Assembly (NCBI GenBank): GCA_002428415.1
Contig: DIWI01000098.1
Location: forward strand, 1-64,000
Reading direction: 5' to 3'
DNA from: Clostridiaceae bacterium UBA6110
GTDB lineage: Bacteria; Bacillota; Clostridia; Clostridiales; Clostridiaceae
DNA length: 64,000 nucleotides
Every line of letters begins with the position of its first letter. Position 1 is the stretch's first letter. The position numbers were made by a program, and so were the translations under genes. Below, one piece after another: positions 1 to 9,340 of the stretch. Under the pieces are notes generated by a model. That model did not search any database and was not told the origin of the DNA. It was given only the letters and a program-made list of their open reading frames with translations.

Positions 1-121
1 CCTGAAGACGCTATTATTTTTACAAATTCATAATAGCATACCGTTATATTATTGTCAATTCGAAAATGTAATATTTACATGGTCGTTTCCTGAACACATT
101 TGCTTCTGGAGAACCTATTTA

Positions 122-150
122 TTGAAAGAAATGTCAATTGACATTATAAT
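122..150 (+). promoter_or_regulatory. Promoter with palindromic operator in the spacer
   Basis: TTGAAA (122-127) and TATAAT (145-150) are separated by exactly 17 bases. The spacer holds a perfect 16-base palindrome, AATGTCAATTGACATT, at 130-145. A palindrome in that place is typical of an operator bound by a dimeric repressor. No regulator gene is adjacent inside the window. The ribosome binding site follows within about 10 bases of the expected transcription start, so the 5' leader is very short. Confidence 0.6.
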
Positions 151-173
151 GATTGAAAAGGAGTGAACTGCTA

Positions 174-479
174 ATGACAATGGTATCCCTTTACACGGAA
201 ATGATTGAAGAAGGCTACAAGCTTCTCGATACATTCACAATCCAATATCCCTACGGACTGTATAAGGACAGCTTCTATAGCAATACATACGACGGCCTCA
301 CAAAATTTGTAAGCAAGCTTCTCATCCTGGTTGCCGATATGGAGCCAATGAAGAAGGAAGACCCTCTGTACATCCTTGTCAGGTCATACCGTGGCAAGAT
401 AGGAAACCTTGACCTCGTAGAATTCAAGAAGCTGCTGTCCCTGCTTGAGGAAAGAGCCCTGGAAAAGTCGAAGAGTTAG
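174..479 (+). CDS. Hypothetical protein, 101 aa
   Basis: No family was recognised. The chosen ATG lies ten bases after AGGAG (159-163); an in-frame TTG at 153 would sit upstream of that site and is less likely. The product is a soluble, mostly helical protein without a signal peptide or membrane segment, with aromatic residues in its first half and a charged, Glu/Lys-rich C-terminus. It is monocistronic: its own promoter precedes it and a strong hairpin follows. Its promoter carries a palindromic operator, so expression is probably conditional. Confidence 0.6.
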   Translation: MTMVSLYTEMIEEGYKLLDTFTIQYPYGLYKDSFYSNTYDGLTKFVSKLLILVADMEPMKKEDPLYILVRSYRGKIGNLDLVEFKKLLSLLEERALEKSKS

Positions 480-516
480 GCAGCAAGGCATGTGCCAGTG
501 AACTTAATATTTTCGG

Positions 517-553
517 ATTCAAATGGCGCACCAGATCGGTGCGCCATTTGAAT
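517..553. terminator. Bidirectional terminator-like hairpin
   Basis: A perfect 16-bp stem (ATTCAAATGGCGCACC with its complement) closes a 5-base loop. It lies between the convergent 101-aa gene and tex and can serve both. Flanking T runs are short, so the strength rests on the stem. Confidence 0.7.
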
Positions 554-2704
554 TTACTTTCGTTTTCCAAGTCCCTTCATTGAGAGGCTTATCCTCTTCC
601 TTCGTATGTCGACCTCAAGGACCCTTACTTCCACGACATCGCCAGTTTTTACGAAGTCGAGGGGATTCTTGACGAATACGTCAGCAAGCTGGCTGATGTG
701 GACAAGTCCGTCCTGGTGGACGCCAATATCAACGAACGCTCCAAAATCCGATACGTTCCTTACAGTTCCTGTCAGTATCATCCCTTCCTGAAGGTCCTTA
801 AGCTCCATGACACCCTGCTTGAAGAGAGGCTTCGGAAGCTCATCTCTCGGGTCTCTTCCGGGCTTTGTAAGCTCCTTCAGGATATCCCTTATTGTATATT
901 CTCCAAGTCCGGTGAGCTCCATGAGCTTTGCAAGCCCGAATTCCTGAGCGGCCTTTTCGATCCCGCTGAGGCTTCCTGCTTCTACATCCTTCTTGCTGAA
1001 GCCGAGCTCCTTTAGTATAGTCCTGGTTGCAGCATAGGCCTCCGGATGTACCGATGTCCTGTCAAGCGGCTCCTTGCCTCCGGTAATCCTCAGAAAGCCT
1101 GCACACTGTTCAAATGCTTTGTCTCCGAGTCTCTTTACCTTCTTAAGATCGCTTCTCGAGGCGAACCTTCCTGTCTCGTCCCTGTAATCTACTATGTTTT
1201 TCGCCAGGGTCTTGTTTATCCCTGATACGTATGACAAAAGTGACGGAGTCGCAAGGTTCAGGTCAACCCCCACCTTGTTGACGCAGTCCTCCACTACTCC
1301 GGTGAGGGATTCATCGAGCTTCTTTTTAGTTATGTCGTGCTGGTACTGGCCGACTCCTATTGACTTCGGATCGATCTTTACAAGCTCCGCCATCGGGTCC
1401 TGGAGCCTTCTCGCTATTGATATCGCTCCCCTGACTGTAACATCAAGGTCCGGATATTCCTTTGTTGCAAGCTCAGATGCGCTGTATACGGAGGCTCCTG
1501 CCTCGTTTGTGATGACGTAAGAAAGGTTTGTGCCCTCCTTCTTGAGCTGGTCAATCAGCTCCACCAGGACCTCCTCGGATTCTCTCGATGCAGTGCCATT
1601 GCCTAATGAGACCACCGAAACCGAGTGCTTCTTTATTAGCGTCTTAAGCTTCTTTATAGACCCGTCTACGTCCCTTTGCGGTACCGTAGGGTAGATGGTG
1701 GTATTCTCAAGAAATTTGCCTGTATCGTCAAGTACGGCTATTTTGCAACCTGTCCTGAAGCCCGGATCATAGCCCATGACAGCCATACCCTTGACAGGAG
1801 GCTGCATAAGCACAGATTTCAGGTTCTCCTTGAATACGATGATTGCTCCGTCTTCGGCCTTTTCTGTAAGCGCGTTCCTGAGCTCTCTTTCAAGTGCAGG
1901 GAAAATAAGCCTCTTGTAGGAGTCCTTCAGGGCTTCAAGGATTATGGAATCATTCTCCTCCCTGCCTGAAAGGAATTTTGACTTTAAGTCCCTTATTGCG
2001 CCTTCGGTATCGGATTCGATGGAGACCTTCAGGATTTCTTCCTTTTCCCCCCTGTTTATTGCGAGGATCCTGTGGCCAGGCATTTTTCTTGCCTCTTCCC
2101 TATAGTCATAATATGTCTCGTATGGAGTATTCTCCTTGCTTCCGGATGTGACTATGACTGCAGTTCTGGCAAGGAGAGCTCTAAGTGAACCCCTTGTGGC
2201 CGGATCCTCTGACACAGATTCCGCAATGATGTCCATTGCACCTGCTATAGCCTCATCTGCAGTCGCTACTGCTTCGGAAATGTATTTTTGCGCTTCTTTC
2301 CTTACATCAGCCATTCCCTTCATGATGTGGATGGAAAGGGGTTCGAGCCCCTTCTCCCTGGCTATTGTAGCTCTCGTCCTCTTTTTTGGTCTGAAGGGCA
2401 GATATATGTCCTCAAGCCTTGTCTGAGTCTCTGCCTTCAGCACATCCGCCCTGAGCTCGTCAGTAAGCACACCCTGTTCCTCAAGGGATTTAAGGATGCC
2501 TTCCTTCCTTTCTTCGAGGGCACGGAGATATACAAGCCTTTCAGCGAGCTTTCTCAGTGCTTCATCATCAAGTGATCCTGTGGCTTCCTTTCTGTATCTT
2601 GCTATGAAGGGTACAGTGGCACCCTCATCAAGGAGCTTCACTGCGCCTTCAACCTGTGAAAGCGCGACTCCCAGTTCCTTTGCTATCTTTTGAAGTATAT
2701 CCAT
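554..2704 (-). CDS. tex: Tex-family RNA-binding transcription accessory protein
   Basis: The 716-residue product has the Tex layout: a helical N-terminal Tex_N region, an RNase H/YqgF-like domain starting near the GYDPGFRTGCK stretch, a helix-hairpin-helix region (around VGVDLNLATPSLL and AGFLRITGG), and a C-terminal S1 domain beginning at LQEGMILTGTVRNVSDFGAF. Length fits the family (about 720-780). Tex binds nucleic acid and influences transcription and RNA handling in the cytoplasm. The start ATG follows TAGGAG by 4 bases. It begins only 7 bases after prfB ends, so it is the third gene of a secA-prfB-tex unit. Confidence 0.95.
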   Translation of the reverse strand: MDILQKIAKELGVALSQVEGAVKLLDEGATVPFIARYRKEATGSLDDEALRKLAERLVYLRALEERKEGILKSLEEQGVLTDELRADVLKAETQTRLEDIYLPFRPKKRTRATIAREKGLEPLSIHIMKGMADVRKEAQKYISEAVATADEAIAGAMDIIAESVSEDPATRGSLRALLARTAVIVTSGSKENTPYETYYDYREEARKMPGHRILAINRGEKEEILKVSIESDTEGAIRDLKSKFLSGREENDSIILEALKDSYKRLIFPALERELRNALTEKAEDGAIIVFKENLKSVLMQPPVKGMAVMGYDPGFRTGCKIAVLDDTGKFLENTTIYPTVPQRDVDGSIKKLKTLIKKHSVSVVSLGNGTASRESEEVLVELIDQLKKEGTNLSYVITNEAGASVYSASELATKEYPDLDVTVRGAISIARRLQDPMAELVKIDPKSIGVGQYQHDITKKKLDESLTGVVEDCVNKVGVDLNLATPSLLSYVSGINKTLAKNIVDYRDETGRFASRSDLKKVKRLGDKAFEQCAGFLRITGGKEPLDRTSVHPEAYAATRTILKELGFSKKDVEAGSLSGIEKAAQEFGLAKLMELTGLGEYTIRDILKELTKPGRDPRDELPKPLFKQGVMELKDLQEGMILTGTVRNVSDFGAFVDIGVHQDGLVHISQLADVFVKNPLDFVKTGDVVEVRVLEVDIRRKRISLSMKGLGKRK

Positions 2705-2711
2705 AATGCTC

Positions 2712-3834
2712 CTATTTCTGAAGTTCTATTGTTCCGTTGTTCGACTGCTTAAGATATTCCGAGATGAACAGATCGAGGTCTCCGTTCATGACTTCAGTCA
2801 CATTACCGTTCTCGGCAAGTGTCCTGTGGTCTTTTACCAGGTTATAAGGATTGAATACATAGCTCCTTATCTGGCTGCCCCAGCTCATGTCCTTGAGCAC
2901 TCCGGCAAGGTCTTCGATCTTTTCCTTGTGTGCCCTCTCTTTGAGCTCAATAAGCTTGGATTTCAGCATCTTCATTGCCGTATCCCTGTTGGAATATTGG
3001 CTCCTCTCATTCTGACAGGCGACAATTATTCCTGTAGGCAGATGAGTCAGTCTTACTGCACTGTCTGTAGTGTTGACATGCTGGCCGCCCGCTCCGCCTG
3101 ACCTGAAGGTATCCATCTTGATGTCCTCATCCCTGATTTCAATGTCCTGTTCCTCTGTAAGGACAGGCATGACCTCCACTGAAGCGAAGGATGTCTGCCT
3201 CTTGCCGCTTGCGTTGAAAGGTGAAATCCTGACAAGCCTGTGTATGCCCTTCTCTGCCTTCAGATAGCCGTATGCATGAGGTCCTGTGATCCTTATTGAT
3301 GCATCCCTTATACCCGCTTCATCGCCGTCAATGATATCAAGCACTTCTACCTTATACCCCTTCTTGTCAGCCCACCTTGTGTACATTCGAAGAAGCATCT
3401 GGGTCCAGTCCTGTGCATCAGTACCGCCAACGCCTACATGCAACGATAATATGGCGTCATTATCATCATATTCACCGGAAAGGAGGATTTCCACCTTCCT
3501 TTCTTCAAGTGCATCCTTCAGTGATCCTATTTCCGCAAGAACTTCCAGAGCCATGTCGTCATCATCCTCCGCAAGCTCCGCCAGTGTTTCTATCTCGTCA
3601 ATCCTGGTCTTCAATGCCTTGTAGCCATTGATCCGGTCTTCGGTCATCTTCTGTTCCCTGGACACTTCCCTGGCCTTTTCAGAATCATTCCAGAAGCCAG
3701 GTTCGGACATCTTGTGTATCAGTTCTTCCTTTTTCTTCTCCAGTGCTTCGACGTCAAAGTGACACCCGGATTTCTTCCAAACTATCCTTCATACCTTTGA
3801 CATCGTTCAGCGCTTCTGCAAGTTTAAGCAGCAT
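2712..3834 (-). CDS. prfB: Peptide chain release factor 2, programmed +1 frameshift
   Basis: RF2 recognises UGA and UAA stop codons and triggers peptide release. The main reading frame shows the SPF stop-recognition tripeptide (RISPFNASGKR) and the peptidyl-transferase-reaching GGQ (SGGAGGQHVN). The first 26 codons lie in a different frame: translation starts at ATG 3834, eight bases after AAGGAG, and runs to CTT TGA C, where reading must slip by +1 to continue as DVEALEKKKEEL. The joined protein is 373 aa, the usual RF2 size. It follows secA by 63 bases and precedes tex by 7, in one transcription unit. Confidence 0.97.
3753..3759 (-). other. prfB: RF2 programmed frameshift site (CTT TGA C)
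   Basis: In the mRNA sense the site reads CTT TGA C, with the in-frame TGA at 3756-3754, preceded by a G-rich CGGGTG that acts as the internal Shine-Dalgarno-like stimulator. Low RF2 slows termination at this TGA and favours the +1 shift, giving autoregulation. The mechanism is established for bacterial prfB; the site itself is directly visible. Confidence 0.95.
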
Positions 3835-3873
3835 GTGACCAACTCCTTCATCATTTTGTCAGCTATAGGGGAA

Positions 3874-3891
3874 AGGACCCTGACGGGTCCT
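3874..3891 (-). terminator. Hairpin between secA and prfB
   Basis: AGGACCC and GGGTCCT form a 7-bp stem with a 4-base loop, starting a few bases after the secA stop and followed by TTTCCCC in the mRNA sense. It may be a leaky terminator or an mRNA 3'-end stabiliser that lowers prfB-tex expression relative to secA. Confidence 0.5.
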
Positions 3892-3897
3892 CCCTAT

Positions 3898-6402
3898 TTA
3901 TTTTGCGTCTTTTCCGTGGCAGTTCTTGAATTTCTTTCCGCTTCCGCAAGGACACGGATCATTTCTTCCTACCTTTGTGCCCTTCTTGACGGGTTCCTTG
4001 GCGAGTGAGTCGTCATAGTTGGTCTTAGTCTCGACAGCGACCTGCTCCCTTTCGATCTCCTCTTCCTTCCTTACCCTAACATGCATAAGATACTTTATTG
4101 TATCATTGTTGATTGACTGCACCATCTGGTCGAACATCTCAGAGCCTTCGAACTGGTATGCCTGTACAGGGTCCTGCTGCTTGTAGGCACGAAGCCCCAT
4201 TCCCTTCTTAAGGTGATCCATATCGTCGATATGGTCCATCCACTTGGTGTCGACAACCCTGAGGAGTATGACTCTCTCGATTTCCCTCATCTGTTCGCCG
4301 ATTTCAGCTTCCTTCTCCTGGTAGATATTCTCAGCCTCATCATAGAGCTTTTCCTCTATCTGCTCATTTGATAGTTCAATCAGGGAATTGGCATCAACCC
4401 TTCCTTCGAACGGTATGATATCGCCAAGGAAATCCTTCAGCTTCTTCATCTCATCGGCTCGGTTCGCGCTTCCTGTCAGATGAACGCCAACCGCATAGTC
4501 TATTACGTTCCTCATCATGGACCTGACATTGTCCTTAAGGTCCATGCCGTTAAGGACCTGTCTCCTCTGTCCGTAGATGACCTCTCTCTGCTTGTTCATG
4601 ACATCGTCATAGCCGAGGAGCGTCTTTCTTACGTCAAAGTTGTTTCCTTCAACCTTCTTCTGGGCATTCTCGATTGCTTTTGAAACCATCTTGGACTCAA
4701 TAGCATCATCCTCCAGGCCCATGCTGTCTATCATCCCATACAGCCTTTCAGATCCGAATATCCTCATCAGGTCATCCTCAAGTGACAGATAGAACCTGGA
4801 TTCTCCCGGGTCTCCCTGCCTTCCTGAACGTCCTCTCAGCTGGTTGTCTATACGCCTTGATTCATGCCTCTCCGTACCAAGTATCTTAAGACCGCCGTTG
4901 CCTACAACGCCTTCTCCAAGCTTTATGTCAGTACCTCTTCCGGCCATGTTCGTAGCTATGGTTACCATACCTGGCTCGCCAGCGTGTGATACGATCTCTG
5001 CTTCCTTTTCATGGTACTTTGCATTCAGCACCTGGTGAGGAATACCGACTCTCTTAAGGAGTGATGAAACAATCTCGGACCTTTCTATTGAAATGGTACC
5101 AACAAGAACCGGCTGTCCCTTCTCATGGGATTCCTTTATCTCGGTGACAAGAGCCTTGTATTTTGCTTCCACATTCCTGTATATTGCATCAGGATGGTCT
5201 CCCCTCTTTATTGGAAGGTTAGTTGGAATTGCTATGACATCAAGACCATAGGTATGCCTGAATTCGTTCTCTTCAGTAAGGGCTGTACCGGTCATGCCTG
5301 AAAGCTTGGTATACATCCTGAAGTAGTTCTGGAAGGTTATAGTAGCAAGAGTCTTTGACTCTCTTTCTACCTTAACTCCTTCCTTGGCCTCGATGGCCTG
5401 ATGAAGTCCTTCGGAATATCTTCTTCCTTCCATGAGCCTTCCGGTGAACTCATCAACGATGATGACTTCTCCGTCCTTGACCATGTAGTCCTTGTCTGCC
5501 TTGAACAGGTAATTCGCCTTGAGAGCCTGTGATACATGGTGCTGAAGCTCCATGTTCTTAGGGTCTGCATAGTTTTCAACTCCGAAGGTCTTTTCAGCCT
5601 TGGCCACGCCTTCTTCTGAAAGCAGTACGGTTCTGGCTTTCTCATCGACAGTGTAGTCTGTCTCCTGCTGCAGCCTCTTCACGAAGAAATCAGCTACCCT
5701 GTAGAACTCTGTTGATTTCTCACCCTGCCCTGATATTATGAGAGGCGTCCTTGCCTCGTCAATCAGTATGGAGTCAACCTCATCCACTATCGCAAAACTT
5801 AAGTCCCTCTGTACCATTTCTGTAGCGTAGACTACCATATTGTCCCTCAGATAGTCGAAGCCAAGCTCATTGTTTGTTCCGTAGGTTATATCGCAGCTGT
5901 AAGCATATCGCCTCTCTGCGTTTGTGAGGCTGTGCAGTATGACACCGCATGTAAGCCCCAGGAATTCATAGATCTGGCCCATCCAGTCGCGGTCACGCTT
6001 TGCAAGGTAGTCGTTGACTGTGACAACATGGACTCCCTTACCAGCGAGTGCGTTTAGGTAGCATGGAAGGGTTGCCACAAGGGTCTTACCTTCACCGGTC
6101 TTCATCTCGGCTATCCTGCCCTGATGAAGCACGATTCCCCCTATCAGCTGCACTCTGAAGTGTTTCATGCCAAGAACTCTCCATGAAGCCTCTCGGACTG
6201 TGGCAAACGCCTCAGGAAGTATATCATCCAGCGTCTCTCCATTAGCGAGCCTTTCCTTGAACCAGGCAGTCTTAGCCTTCAGCTCGTCATCAGTGAGCTT
6301 CTGGTATTCGGCATCCAAAGCCTCGATCTTGTCTGCCAATGGCAGCAGTCTCTTGACTTCTCTTTCGCTGTAGGTGCCTAAAATCTTGTCGAATAATCCC
6401 AT
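3898..6402 (-). CDS. secA: Preprotein translocase ATPase SecA
   Basis: SecA drives export of unfolded preproteins through SecYEG at the membrane. The 834-residue product shows the Walker A region (EMKTGEGKTLVATLP), the DEVDSILIDEARTPL motif, the NMAGRGTDI motif, the GRSGRQGD helicase motif and a C-terminal zinc-binding tail (GRNDPCPCGSGKKFKNCHG). I chose ATG 6402 (MGLFDKILG) because it matches the family start; an in-frame opening 75 codons further up would run through the promoter. It heads the secA-prfB-tex unit. Confidence 0.97.
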   Translation of the reverse strand: MGLFDKILGTYSEREVKRLLPLADKIEALDAEYQKLTDDELKAKTAWFKERLANGETLDDILPEAFATVREASWRVLGMKHFRVQLIGGIVLHQGRIAEMKTGEGKTLVATLPCYLNALAGKGVHVVTVNDYLAKRDRDWMGQIYEFLGLTCGVILHSLTNAERRYAYSCDITYGTNNELGFDYLRDNMVVYATEMVQRDLSFAIVDEVDSILIDEARTPLIISGQGEKSTEFYRVADFFVKRLQQETDYTVDEKARTVLLSEEGVAKAEKTFGVENYADPKNMELQHHVSQALKANYLFKADKDYMVKDGEVIIVDEFTGRLMEGRRYSEGLHQAIEAKEGVKVERESKTLATITFQNYFRMYTKLSGMTGTALTEENEFRHTYGLDVIAIPTNLPIKRGDHPDAIYRNVEAKYKALVTEIKESHEKGQPVLVGTISIERSEIVSSLLKRVGIPHQVLNAKYHEKEAEIVSHAGEPGMVTIATNMAGRGTDIKLGEGVVGNGGLKILGTERHESRRIDNQLRGRSGRQGDPGESRFYLSLEDDLMRIFGSERLYGMIDSMGLEDDAIESKMVSKAIENAQKKVEGNNFDVRKTLLGYDDVMNKQREVIYGQRRQVLNGMDLKDNVRSMMRNVIDYAVGVHLTGSANRADEMKKLKDFLGDIIPFEGRVDANSLIELSNEQIEEKLYDEAENIYQEKEAEIGEQMREIERVILLRVVDTKWMDHIDDMDHLKKGMGLRAYKQQDPVQAYQFEGSEMFDQMVQSINNDTIKYLMHVRVRKEEEIEREQVAVETKTNYDDSLAKEPVKKGTKVGRNDPCPCGSGKKFKNCHGKDAK

Positions 6403-6477
6403 CTTTTCAACCCCATCCAAATTATTGCAGGGGATTTCCCTGCATTCAAGAAAAATGTGCACATCGGCACAGATAAC

Positions 6478-6507
6478 ATTATACCATCTATTCTCGGCCC
6501 ATATCAA
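6478..6507 (-). promoter_or_regulatory. Promoter of secA-prfB-tex
   Basis: Reading leftward, TTGATA (6507-6502) and TATAAT (6483-6478) are 18 bases apart. The leader that follows can fold TGCAGGG/CCCTGCA (6426-6444), a 7-bp hairpin about 25 bases before the secA start, which could affect secA translation. Confidence 0.65.
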
Positions 6508-6573
6508 CCTGAGTGACAACAGGACCTCCAAGTGATATGATGCCAAAAATATATTAAAATTTCCTTTAAATTG

Positions 6574-6594
6574 AAAAGGGAGCCATCGGCTCCC
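6574..6594 (-). terminator. Terminator downstream of hpf
   Basis: In the leftward sense GGGAGCC-GAT-GGCTCCC is followed by TTTTC. It separates hpf from the secA promoter. Confidence 0.8.
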
Positions 6595-6616
6595 TGTATT
6601 TTCCTTCACTTTGACT

Positions 6617-7153
6617 TCAGGACTCAAGCTCCTTCTCGATAAGGCCGTAGTTTCCGTCCTTTCTCTTGTAGACTACTCCCATGTCTCCGTTCTCATCTTC
6701 GAAAACGTAGAAGTCATGTCCGAGAAGCTCCATCTGAAGTACTGCCTCCTCCTTGTCCATAGGCTTTATTGAAATCTTCTTTGTCCTTACGATTCTTGGC
6801 TCCTTCAATTCCTCTTCATACCTTGTGTTGAAGGCAGTATCATTGAATCTTACAGATTCTCCGCTTTGTCTCCTTTCTATTCTTGTCTTGTACCTTCTTA
6901 TCTGTCTCTCGAGGATATCCTGTGCCATATCGATGGACTTGTACATGTCATCAGTGGATTCCTCTGCTCTAAGGAGCACGTGCCCGAAGGGGATCGTCAC
7001 CTCGAAGGTATGATTCAGTTTTATTACGCTAAGCGATGCCCTTGCCTCAACCGGCTGGTTGAAGTATTTGTCCAGCTTTCCAAGCTTGGACTCTACAGCC
7101 TCCTTCAGACCCTGAGTTAGTTCGATGTTCTTAGCATAAATAGATACTTTCAT
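6617..7153 (-). CDS. hpf: Ribosome hibernation promoting factor, long form
   Basis: The 178-residue protein has an N-terminal HPF/RaiA domain (MKVSIYAKNIELTQGLKEAV onward) that binds the 30S subunit, a charged linker (about 100-125), and a C-terminal dimerisation domain (KISIKPMDKEEAVLQMELLG...FYVFEDENG) that joins two 70S ribosomes into 100S dimers. Such long HPFs are usual in Firmicutes and act in stationary phase. The ATG follows AAGGGGG. A terminator after the gene and a separate secA promoter make it monocistronic. A TATAAT-like box lies about 40 bases upstream without a clear -35. Confidence 0.95.
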   Translation of the reverse strand: MKVSIYAKNIELTQGLKEAVESKLGKLDKYFNQPVEARASLSVIKLNHTFEVTIPFGHVLLRAEESTDDMYKSIDMAQDILERQIRRYKTRIERRQSGESVRFNDTAFNTRYEEELKEPRIVRTKKISIKPMDKEEAVLQMELLGHDFYVFEDENGDMGVVYKRKDGNYGLIEKELES

Positions 7154-7277
7154 GTTATAGCCCCCTTGCAGTGTAAGTAGTTATGTTAATTATATTTTAA
7201 CCCAAGAGCCAACCTTTTTAAAGGTTAACGGCTGGTGAATTAACAAAATTTTCAATTAATTTAAGTGGAAAATTTCA

Positions 7278-7742
7278 TCATCCTATATTGACAGCATCTA
7301 TATTACCTATAAACCTTGAGTATTCTTCATTTTTTTCAAGGATACTCAGTATATATTCACTCTCCTTGCTGGTGAGATGCCTTTTTCTTGTAAGTACGTC
7401 TATGGATTCCTGGGATCCTAAGGTCCTCTCGAACCATATTACAAGTATTCCGTCCTCATTCAACAGTATCCTGGACTTACCCCTGAAAAGCTTGCTTCCG
7501 ACTCCGATTCCTCTCCACTGGAATGTCCTTCCATCATCACCCGGTATGTCTATTCCGGATTTCACCCTCATTCTTCCGTTTTTCCTATATTCCACCACAT
7601 CCTTCAGCACCAGCTCTTCGCCCCTGTGCTCGAGAGTATAATTGAAGGAGATCGTGTCTATGTTCCCGGCCTTCCACATAGGACAGCCTGAGTACTGTAG
7701 AAACCATCTCCCTTCCATTTCCTTCATTATCTTGTCGGTCAT
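7278..7742 (-). CDS. Hypothetical protein, possible lipocalin-like fold, 154 aa
   Basis: I could not name a family. The start ATG 7742 follows GGGAG by about 8 bases; an in-frame extension to 7814 lacks a ribosome binding site. After a short helix the protein is rich in alternating beta-type segments (GRWFLQYSGCPMWKAG, ISFNYTLEHRG, FQWRGIGVG, ILVIWFERT) and ends in a helix. This layout, with an opening GxW, resembles calycin/lipocalin-like small-molecule binding proteins, which is an inference only. It is a single gene with no operon partners. Confidence 0.55.
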   Translation of the reverse strand: MTDKIMKEMEGRWFLQYSGCPMWKAGNIDTISFNYTLEHRGEELVLKDVVEYRKNGRMRVKSGIDIPGDDGRTFQWRGIGVGSKLFRGKSRILLNEDGILVIWFERTLGSQESIDVLTRKRHLTSKESEYILSILEKNEEYSRFIGNIDAVNIG

Positions 7743-7869
7743 ATGAATCACTCCCGCCGCTTCGCCTAATCTTGCTGTCTTTGTTACCTCTATTATAATC
7801 CACAATTGAGCCAATCACATTGCATAAAATGAATGTTCAAGCATTGTTCAAAACTATGTTATAAATGTG

Positions 7870-7898
7870 AAGAGGCTCCGGTGTTTCCGAAGCCTCTT
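7870..7898 (-). terminator. Terminator-like hairpin after the GH4 gene
   Basis: AAGAGGCT-C-CGG pairs with CCG-A-AGCCTCTT around a 5-base loop, with one internal mismatch. It lies 40 bases downstream of the leftward glycosidase. The T content after the stem is modest. Confidence 0.55.
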
Positions 7899-7938
7899 TC
7901 CAAGCGGTCACTTGGTATGATTATCACGTTGCGTGTTG

Positions 7939-9258
7939 TTATTTCACAAAGAACTGCGGAAGATGGTCCTTGTGAGCCTCAAGCATCTCATCGAGAAGGA
8001 CCTTGGCATCAACATCCTCCTGGACCAGAGGATTCATTGTCATTGCCGCAAGAGCCAGATTGTAGTCACCGGTCATTGCAGCATCTGCTGCTGTCTGCTC
8101 GAAGGCCTTGATCTGCTGCACAAGTCCTCTGACCGCAGTCGGAAGGTGTCCCATTGAAAGAGGCACAGGACCGTTCTTTGTGATTACGCAGCTTACCTCA
8201 ACCGCTGATTCATAGGCGATGTCAGCAAGTGCACCCCTGTTCATAGTGTTAACAGGCTGTATGTCCATGGTGTCATTGTATATTGAGTTGATGAGCCTGC
8301 ATGCTGCATCGCTGTAGTAGGCGCCTCCTCTTTCCTGAAGCTGAGGCGGCTTGATGTCGAGGGTCTCATCCTTGTAGAGCTCGAACAGCTCCTCTTCAAG
8401 CTTCTTGACTGTCTCAGCCCTTGTTCCGTTCTCGGCATATGCCTTGAGCTCGGACTCGAGCATCTCCCTTTTCTTGAAGTAGTATCTGTGGTAAGGACAT
8501 GGGATGACTCCGATGCCTCTTATGAAATCTGGCTCCCATTTGAAGTCCTTGATGTTCTTCATGGTGGTGACAACATTGGCATCAGTGTACTTTTCGATGA
8601 ATTCCTTCATGAAAGGCTTTCCGTCAACATATATCTCCTTGCCGAAAACCATATGGTTGAGTCCGGCGAAGTCCATCCTTATCCTTGACGGGTCCATTTC
8701 AAGTATTTCAGCTGCCATTCTCTCCATGCCTATAGGTACGTTGCACAGTCCGATGACCTTTTTGGTATATCCATATTTCAGAAGCGCTTCAGTAACCATA
8801 CCTGCAGGATTTGTGAAGTTGATGAGCCATGCATCAGGACAAAGCTCCGCCATGTCCCTGGTTATTCCTACGACTATGGGAATAGTCCTCAGGCCCTTGA
8901 AAAGTCCGCCTGCTCCGTTTGTCTCCTGTCCCATGTAGCCGTGCTTAAGGGGGATCCTCTCATCCTTTATCCTTGCATCAAGAAGTCCTACTCTGAACTG
9001 GGTCGTTACGAAGTCTGCATCCTTTAGTGCTTCCCTTCTGTCAAGGGTAAGATGGATCTCGATATCAAGACCGGCCTTCTTCACCATTCTCTTTGCAAGG
9101 TTGCCTACGATTTCGAGCTTCTCTCTGCCATCCTCGATGTCAACAAGCCAGAGTTCTGATACCGGAAGCTCCGAGTGTCTCTTTATGAAGCCTTCCACAA
9201 GCTCCGGCGTGTAGCTGGATCCTCCACCGATTGTTACAATCTTCAAACCTTTTTTCAT
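7939..9258 (-). CDS. 6-phospho-beta-glucosidase, glycoside hydrolase family 4
   Basis: GH4 enzymes hydrolyse phosphorylated disaccharides by an NAD- and divalent-metal-dependent redox mechanism in the cytoplasm. The N-terminus shows the NAD-binding GGGSSYTPELVEGF stretch; the metal ligands are suggested by LCNVPIG (Cys) and GLNHMVFGKE (His), and NFTNPAG is the family substrate loop. Similarity is closest to the CelF/LicH 6-phospho-beta-glucosidase branch. The start is ATG 9258, just after GGAGGTAATT; the ATG 12 bases upstream overlaps the ribosome binding site. No PTS genes lie alongside, so the transporter is elsewhere. About 439 aa, normal for the family. Confidence 0.9.
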   Translation of the reverse strand: MKKGLKIVTIGGGSSYTPELVEGFIKRHSELPVSELWLVDIEDGREKLEIVGNLAKRMVKKAGLDIEIHLTLDRREALKDADFVTTQFRVGLLDARIKDERIPLKHGYMGQETNGAGGLFKGLRTIPIVVGITRDMAELCPDAWLINFTNPAGMVTEALLKYGYTKKVIGLCNVPIGMERMAAEILEMDPSRIRMDFAGLNHMVFGKEIYVDGKPFMKEFIEKYTDANVVTTMKNIKDFKWEPDFIRGIGVIPCPYHRYYFKKREMLESELKAYAENGTRAETVKKLEEELFELYKDETLDIKPPQLQERGGAYYSDAACRLINSIYNDTMDIQPVNTMNRGALADIAYESAVEVSCVITKNGPVPLSMGHLPTAVRGLVQQIKAFEQTAADAAMTGDYNLALAAMTMNPLVQEDVDAKVLLDEMLEAHKDHLPQFFVK

Positions 9259-9340
9259 AATTACCTCCATGCGCTTTTAGTTACAAGCTGATGATACCGC
9301 AGAAGATGGCAGAGTGCCTTTCAAAAGTTGCCAAAGGTTT

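Noticed and set aside
6402..6627. 75-residue N-terminal extension of SecA in the same frame
   Set aside because: It overlaps the secA promoter and the hpf terminator, and the family begins at MGLF.
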